Shown here piece after piece: positions 59,892 to 64,000 of a DNA stretch of 64,000 bases; positions within the stretch are counted from its first letter, which is position 1, and each line of letters opens with the position of its first letter. Where the stretch lies: NCBI GenBank assembly GCA_030372335.1, contig JAUDCW010000002.1. One strand, 5' to 3'. The notes beneath the pieces were generated by a model. The model saw nothing but the letters and a program-made list of their open reading frames with translations. It searched no databases and was not told the DNA's origin. The DNA comes from JALCOL01 sp022649665. GTDB lineage: Bacteria; Bacillota; Bacilli; Lactobacillales; Enterococcaceae. The translations under genes and the position numbers were made by a program.

Positions 59892-60923
59892 ATGTTTTAT
59901 GCATTGGACGAAGCAAAACAAATCGTTTCGAGCAGTGAAGCCGCAGCCAAACAGCGATCCGGACGATTTCGCTGTTTGAAATGCCGAGAAAAAGTACGAC
60001 TGATCTTGCCGCAGCAAAAGAAGCCCTATTTTGCCCATTATCCTTCAATATCCAAAAGTCGAACTGCGGAAGGAATATGGCATCAAGAAATGAAGAATCG
60101 GATCGAACGATGGGGGAGCACCGCCGGTCTTGTTTTTCAAAAAGAACAATACCAAAAATCACTGGAGCGGACGCCTGACTTGGCACATTTCCCGCTTGCT
60201 TTAGAAGTCCAAGGATCGCGCGTGCCGCCGGCAGAGATCTTTCAGCGCACTTGCGATTATCAAGCAGCGGGATGGCAAGTTCGCTGGCTTTTGGCGCCGC
60301 AACTAGCGGAACGCAGCCGCCATGCGTTTGCCGGAGTATTTTTTGCTTACCGCCGCGATCTCGGCATTTTCCGCTGGCTTTGCCAACCGGAGGGGATTTG
60401 TTTGGAATACCATTGTTTTGAACGCAATGGGAAGATCTCCGGAAAGCGCCATTTCTATCCGTTTACGCAAACGATCACCCCCTTTCTTCGGATCGAGGGG
60501 ACCTTCAAAAAAGCGCAGTTATATCGCAAGCCGTACGACCGCTCGCGGATCGCGGCAAAATTGCGCCGACGCGAAAAAGCGCTTCTGTTTGCGCAGGAAC
60601 GCTGCTATCTTTTAGGTAGTCATCTGTTGGGATTGCCGGACTTCTTGTATTATCCGGCGCAGCAGCTGCCGGTTCTGAAAGAATATTCTTTGTGGCTGCG
60701 TCTTTTATTTTGGCAAAAACTGCAAACGCGTCCTCATTGGCCGCCGCAAGCGCTGCAGGAACTTCTGGTTTCGCTGATCGAAAAAAATCCGGAAGCATTT
60801 TACCCCAGTCCGCTGCTGACGAAAGAAGAGGCAGCGGCGGCATTTGCGGCAGAAACGCTGCCATATTGGCGGGCTGCCGGCCGGCTGCGATACAACGCTG
60901 AGGGAATCTATGATATTATATAG
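59892..60923 (+). CDS. coiA: Competence protein CoiA
   Basis: CoiA is needed for recombination of incoming single-stranded DNA during natural transformation in streptococci and has a nuclease-like core. The 343 residues start with a zinc-finger-like segment (C-x2-C near 34-37 and YFAHYP near 50), then a region resembling PD-(D/E)xK nucleases (EGIWHQEMKNRIERWG near 60; LEVQGSRVPP near 105), and a long basic C-terminal part. AAAGGAG precedes the ATG. Followed after 26 bases by pepF, the usual coiA-pepF pair. No other competence genes are in the window. Confidence 0.93.
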   Translation: MFYALDEAKQIVSSSEAAAKQRSGRFRCLKCREKVRLILPQQKKPYFAHYPSISKSRTAEGIWHQEMKNRIERWGSTAGLVFQKEQYQKSLERTPDLAHFPLALEVQGSRVPPAEIFQRTCDYQAAGWQVRWLLAPQLAERSRHAFAGVFFAYRRDLGIFRWLCQPEGICLEYHCFERNGKISGKRHFYPFTQTITPFLRIEGTFKKAQLYRKPYDRSRIAAKLRRREKALLFAQERCYLLGSHLLGLPDFLYYPAQQLPVLKEYSLWLRLLFWQKLQTRPHWPPQALQELLVSLIEKNPEAFYPSPLLTKEEAAAAFAAETLPYWRAAGRLRYNAEGIYDII

Positions 60924-60949
60924 AAAAATCCGCAAAGTGAGGGAAAAAG

Positions 60950-62764
60950 ATGAGTGAAGTCAAACAATTACCGCAAAGAAGCGAAATTCCTGCTGAACAA
61001 ACGTGGGATTTGACCCCGATTTTTACTTCTGATGACGAATTTGAAAAAGCGCTTGCCAGCGTCAAAAAGAAAGCTGGCACGGGGCCGGATTACCAAGGGA
61101 CTTTGAAAAATGGAGCCGAGGCGCTCCTTCGGGCATTAGAAGAAATGCTTGAAATCTTTCGAGAAGCGGAAAAGATCTATGTCTACTCGCATTTGAAAAA
61201 TGATCAAGATACCGCGAATCCGAAATATCAAGCATATCACAGTCAAGCGAGCGCTCTTTTGGATCTGGTCAGTGCACGCTTTTCTTGGTTCGAACCGGAA
61301 CTTTTGTCTTTATCTGATGAAGAAATCGAAAAAGATTTCGCAGAAAATAAAAAATTGGCAGGCTACCGCCATTACTTAGACAGTATTCGCGCGAAAAAAG
61401 CCCATATCCTTCCGGCAGCGCAAGAAGAACTCTTGGCTGGTGCAGGCGAGATTTTTTCAGCATCGAGCAAAACATTTTCCGTTTTGAACAACGCGGATTT
61501 GAAGTTTCCGGTCGTTGAAAATGAAAAGGGCCAAAAAGTGCAGTTGTCGCATGGTTTATACGGCCAGCTGCTGGAGTCGAGCGACCGTGAAGTGCGCCGG
61601 CAAGCTTTTCAAGGGCTGTACAGTGTATACGATCAATTTCAAAATACCTTTGCAACGACGCTGGTCAGCCACACCAAGATGCACAATTATTTGGCAAAAG
61701 TGCGTCATTACGCTTCAGCGCGCGAAATGTCGCTGGCAGCAAATCAAATCCCGGAAGCGGTCTACGATATGCTCGTCGGTCAAGTCAATGATCATCTAGC
61801 GCTTTTGCATCGCTATGTAGCGCTTCGCAAAACGCTTTTAGGTGTCGATGAGCTGCATATGTACGATATGTATACACCGCTTTTGGGCGAAGCACCGATC
61901 AAATTTAGTTTTGAAGAAGCAAAAGCAACGGCGCTGAAAGCGTTAGCGCCGCTCGGGGAAGATTATTTGCAGCATGTGGAAGAAGCTTTCGAAAGCCGCT
62001 GGATCGATGTCGTTGAGAATCAAGGAAAACGCTCGGGTGCGTATTCTTCCGGAATGTATGATACGAATCCTTATATCCTGCTCAACTGGCATGATTCGCT
62101 CGATCAGCTGTATACGCTGGTCCATGAAATGGGACACAGCATGCACAGCTGGTATACTCGCCACAATCAGCCTTATGTCTACGGCGACTATTCGATCTTT
62201 TTGGCGGAAATCGCTTCGACGACCAATGAAAATCTGCTGACGGAATACCTTTTGGCGACCGAAAAAGATCCAAAAGTCCAAGCTTATGTGCTGAATCACT
62301 ATTTGGACGGTTTCAAAGGAACGATTTTCCGGCAAACACAATTTGCTGAGTTCGAACTGCACATCCATCAAAAGGATCAAGCGGGGACTGCTTTGACTGC
62401 CGAGGCGCTGAACCAGTATTATGGCGAGCTGAATGCGCGTTATTACGGCAAAGATGCCGCCCGCGACCCCGAGATCGCTTTAGAGTGGTCCAGGATTCCG
62501 CATTTTTATTATAATTTTTATGTCTATCAATATGCGACTGGTTTTGCAGCGGCTTCCGCACTCGCTAAAAGGATCCACACCAAAACTCCGCAAGCGCTGG
62601 AACAATACTTAACGTATTTGAGAGCCGGCAACAGCCAATATCCGATCCAAGTGATGCAAAAAGCCGGCGTCGATATGACGCAGCCGGAATATTTGACGGA
62701 TGCTTTCAAGCAATTTGAGAAACGTTTGGAAATGCTGGAAAAGCTGGTCGAATCGCGTTCGTAA
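60950..62764 (+). CDS. pepF: Oligoendopeptidase F
   Basis: Zinc peptidase of family M3B that hydrolyses peptides of about 7-17 residues in the cytosol. The 604 residues equal lactococcal PepF in length; the zinc motif HEMGH lies near 392-396 with the third ligand in EIASTTNENL near 420, and YYNFYVYQYATG near the C-terminus is family-typical. GTGAGGG precedes the ATG. Sited after coiA as in streptococci and lactococci. A second, diverged M3 peptidase is encoded at 35503-37284. Confidence 0.95.
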   Translation: MSEVKQLPQRSEIPAEQTWDLTPIFTSDDEFEKALASVKKKAGTGPDYQGTLKNGAEALLRALEEMLEIFREAEKIYVYSHLKNDQDTANPKYQAYHSQASALLDLVSARFSWFEPELLSLSDEEIEKDFAENKKLAGYRHYLDSIRAKKAHILPAAQEELLAGAGEIFSASSKTFSVLNNADLKFPVVENEKGQKVQLSHGLYGQLLESSDREVRRQAFQGLYSVYDQFQNTFATTLVSHTKMHNYLAKVRHYASAREMSLAANQIPEAVYDMLVGQVNDHLALLHRYVALRKTLLGVDELHMYDMYTPLLGEAPIKFSFEEAKATALKALAPLGEDYLQHVEEAFESRWIDVVENQGKRSGAYSSGMYDTNPYILLNWHDSLDQLYTLVHEMGHSMHSWYTRHNQPYVYGDYSIFLAEIASTTNENLLTEYLLATEKDPKVQAYVLNHYLDGFKGTIFRQTQFAEFELHIHQKDQAGTALTAEALNQYYGELNARYYGKDAARDPEIALEWSRIPHFYYNFYVYQYATGFAAASALAKRIHTKTPQALEQYLTYLRAGNSQYPIQVMQKAGVDMTQPEYLTDAFKQFEKRLEMLEKLVESRS

Positions 62765-62791
62765 CAAATTGTAAAAGATTGGTGGTTCAAA

Positions 62792-62956
62792 AAAAGAGGT
62801 TGAGACAAAAGTGTCCAGCTTCGAGAAATAAGAAGAAAAATCCGAAAATAGTTTCTTATATTTTTGAGATTTTTCGGCTTTTTTCCGAAGAAGCTGCTTT
62901 TGAAACACCGTTTATTCGGAAAAAAAGACTGCGACGATTTTGTTGCAGTCTTTTTT
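62792..62956 (-). repeat. Dispersed intergenic repeat, copy E (between convergent genes)
   Basis: Same orientation as copy D and nearly identical through about 125 bases (AGAGGTTGAGACAAAAGTGT at the start, AAACACCGTTTATTCGGAAA near the end). The hairpin end is different: AAGACTGCGAC / GTTGCAGTCTT replaces the GAGGCTGGGACA arms. It fills the gap between pepF and yjbH. Confidence 0.9.
62921..62956. terminator. Terminator of yjbH, hairpin end of repeat copy E
   Basis: AAAAAAGACTGCGAC pairs with GTTGCAGTCTTTTTT (one wobble). A and T runs flank the stem on both sides, so it can act in both directions. Confidence 0.85.
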
Positions 62957-62967
62957 GAATTGGATGA

Positions 62968-63609
62968 CTATTGGACGAGGTGCAAGTGTTTGAACGGGTC
63001 GCGGGTAAAAGGTTTTTCCCGGTAAGTGCCAGTGGCGTGATTTTGATCCTCATTGCACAAGGCAGCGATCGTTTCGATTCGCTCTTTGCAGCAATCTTCA
63101 ACTAAAACACCGAAATCGCATTCGCATTCATAATTGAAAACGACGGCGGATGGATGGATTTTGATATTCATTTCTTGTGCCATTTGCTGATCGGCTTGAA
63201 AAGCTTCGGCGACCAGCGAAGAGCGCCGATCCTCTAAAAACATTTCTAAGTTGCCGACTTTTTTGGCGATCTTTTTAACGAGGTCTTCTGAGTAAGACTG
63301 ATGATCGATCGCAACTTCATGCTGCAGCTCCAATAGAAACTCTTGGCCTTTCTTCTTGCCTTGCAGCTCCATCGCTTTATAATCTAAAGCGGCCGAGTAA
63401 AGCAATTGAGAAAGCTTGTTGCGTTCGTGGATGTCTTTGCTGGAAATTCCCTGTTTTTCCAACATTTGAGCGACGGTGCGGAGATTCAAAAGCGGAACGA
63501 ACCGGAATTGAATCCGATGCTGCGTGTTTTTAATAAAGTCGAGCAGACTTTTTTCCGTCGAAAAACATCGCTCGCTCAATGGATTCACGAACAAATAGAT
63601 TTCTATCAT
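62968..63609 (-). CDS. spxH: ClpXP adaptor YjbH/SpxH (DsbA-fold)
   Basis: DsbA-fold adaptor that binds Spx and promotes its degradation by ClpXP. The 213 residues begin MIEIYLFVNPLSERC, so the position of the first active-site cysteine is Ser12 and only Cys15 remains of the C-x2-C found in Bacillus YjbH (CPEC). A cluster of cysteines (YECECDF, EDCCKE) lies near 160-180. The ATG at 63609 follows GGGGGAAATC. Function as adaptor does not need the disulfide motif. Located in the Spx/MecA neighbourhood, which supports the role. Confidence 0.88.
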   Translation of the reverse strand: MIEIYLFVNPLSERCFSTEKSLLDFIKNTQHRIQFRFVPLLNLRTVAQMLEKQGISSKDIHERNKLSQLLYSAALDYKAMELQGKKKGQEFLLELQHEVAIDHQSYSEDLVKKIAKKVGNLEMFLEDRRSSLVAEAFQADQQMAQEMNIKIHPSAVVFNYECECDFGVLVEDCCKERIETIAALCNEDQNHATGTYREKPFTRDPFKHLHLVQ

Positions 63610-63710
63610 TTTGATTTCCCCCAATTGCACAGACTCCCTTTTGCCTATGCGTTCTATACCTATAATCTAACATAAATAGGAACAAATATAAAATAATTAC
63701 TCCGAAAGAT

Positions 63711-64000
63711 TCAGCTGAGATTTTCTAAGGTCCGCTGATATAAACGGGCGACTTTTTTTGCGCTCCGGCGGTATGGCAGCTGATGTTGCGCTAAAAATTG
63801 CAAGAAGTCCCTTTCGCCTTGTTGGGCAGTTTTCACTTCAAGCTCCAATTCATAATCGACAGTTCCTTCGTAAGAAGAGCGGTCGAGCGCCAAATCACCG
63901 ATCGGCAAATGTTTTTCAAAACGTTTCGTCGTGATGCTCCCCCACAAATGAAGGTCGGTCGTACGAAATCCGCGCTCTTTGAGCGCTTGCGCCACTTGGC
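63711..64000 (-). CDS. CYTH-domain protein (YjbK-like), C-terminal part, cut by window end
   Basis: The frame is open to the last base, so the N-terminus lies beyond the window. The 96 visible residues contain the CYTH features DLALDRSSYEG and the ELELEVK strand near the middle, typical of triphosphate tunnel enzymes. YjbK-type CYTH proteins sit next to yjbH and relQ in Firmicutes and probably hydrolyse triphosphates. The gap to yjbH is 101 bases on the same strand. Confidence 0.85.
   Translation of the reverse strand, partial: QVAQALKERGFRTTDLHLWGSITTKRFEKHLPIGDLALDRSSYEGTVDYELELEVKTAQQGERDFLQFLAQHQLPYRRSAKKVARLYQRTLENLS

Noticed and set aside
35503..62764. Recent duplication of the two M3 peptidase genes
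   Set aside because: The proteins differ throughout (HELGH against HEMGH contexts, different N- and C-termini) and the flanking DNA is unrelated; they are old paralogues.

Overview
The window is a gene-dense chromosomal stretch from a Gram-positive bacterium of the order Lactobacillales, probably close to the enterococci; I cannot name the genus. The evidence is a fused GshF glutathione synthetase, an Aslfm-type D-aspartate ligase for a Lys-D-Asp peptidoglycan cross-bridge, a SagA-like NlpC/P60 hydrolase behind mreCD, CcrZ-TrmB, OatA, and the run spxA-mecA-coiA-pepF-yjbH-CYTH. Base composition looks moderate, with AT-rich intergenic regions. I support 52 protein genes and see no rRNA, tRNA, CRISPR array, prophage or intact insertion sequence.

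Layout. 1-10.4 kb: end of a peptide-binding protein gene, then rnc-smc-HAD phosphatase-ftsY-gshF. 10.5-16.9 kb (minus): an unknown 134-aa protein and glutamate synthase gltB-gltD. 17.2-18.8 kb: a two-gene membrane operon whose second product joins a transposase-type helix-turn-helix to a Bax-inhibitor-1 membrane domain, the most unusual protein here. 18.8-25.2 kb: rpsD, a zinc alcohol dehydrogenase, then a sulfur operon (trans-sulfuration enzyme, cystine importer, CoA-disulfide reductase). 25.3-28 kb: Rrf2 regulator, MFS exporter, peptide deformylase. 28.2-34 kb: rpsO, pnp, mreC, mreD, sagA-like gene. 34.2-41.7 kb: D-Asp ligase, M3 peptidase, ccrZ-trmB, D-amino-acid deacylase, ferritin-like/VIT iron transporter. 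41.8-44.2 kb: hybrid cluster protein divergent from a Crp/Fnr regulator. 44.4-49 kb: polar amino acid ABC transporter and thrC. 49.2-58 kb: oatA, yazA/trmN6, plsC, SWIM-SNF2 helicase, PEBP protein, HAD phosphatase and a second-type ClpP under a CtsR-like box. 58.6-64 kb: spxA, mecA, coiA, pepF, yjbH and a CYTH protein cut by the window end.

Themes. Thiol homeostasis links gshF, cystine import, CoA-disulfide reductase, Spx and its adaptor YjbH. Cell-wall building links mreCD, the SagA-like hydrolase, D-Asp ligase and OatA. Regulated proteolysis links ClpP2, MecA and YjbH around Spx.

Five copies of an approximately 165-bp non-coding repeat lie just after genes, four of them between convergent genes. 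The body is conserved, the ends are inverted GAGGYTGRGACAAAAG-like motifs, and one end is a terminator hairpin whose two arms change together from copy to copy. With the HTH-BI-1 fusion this is the best candidate for something undescribed.
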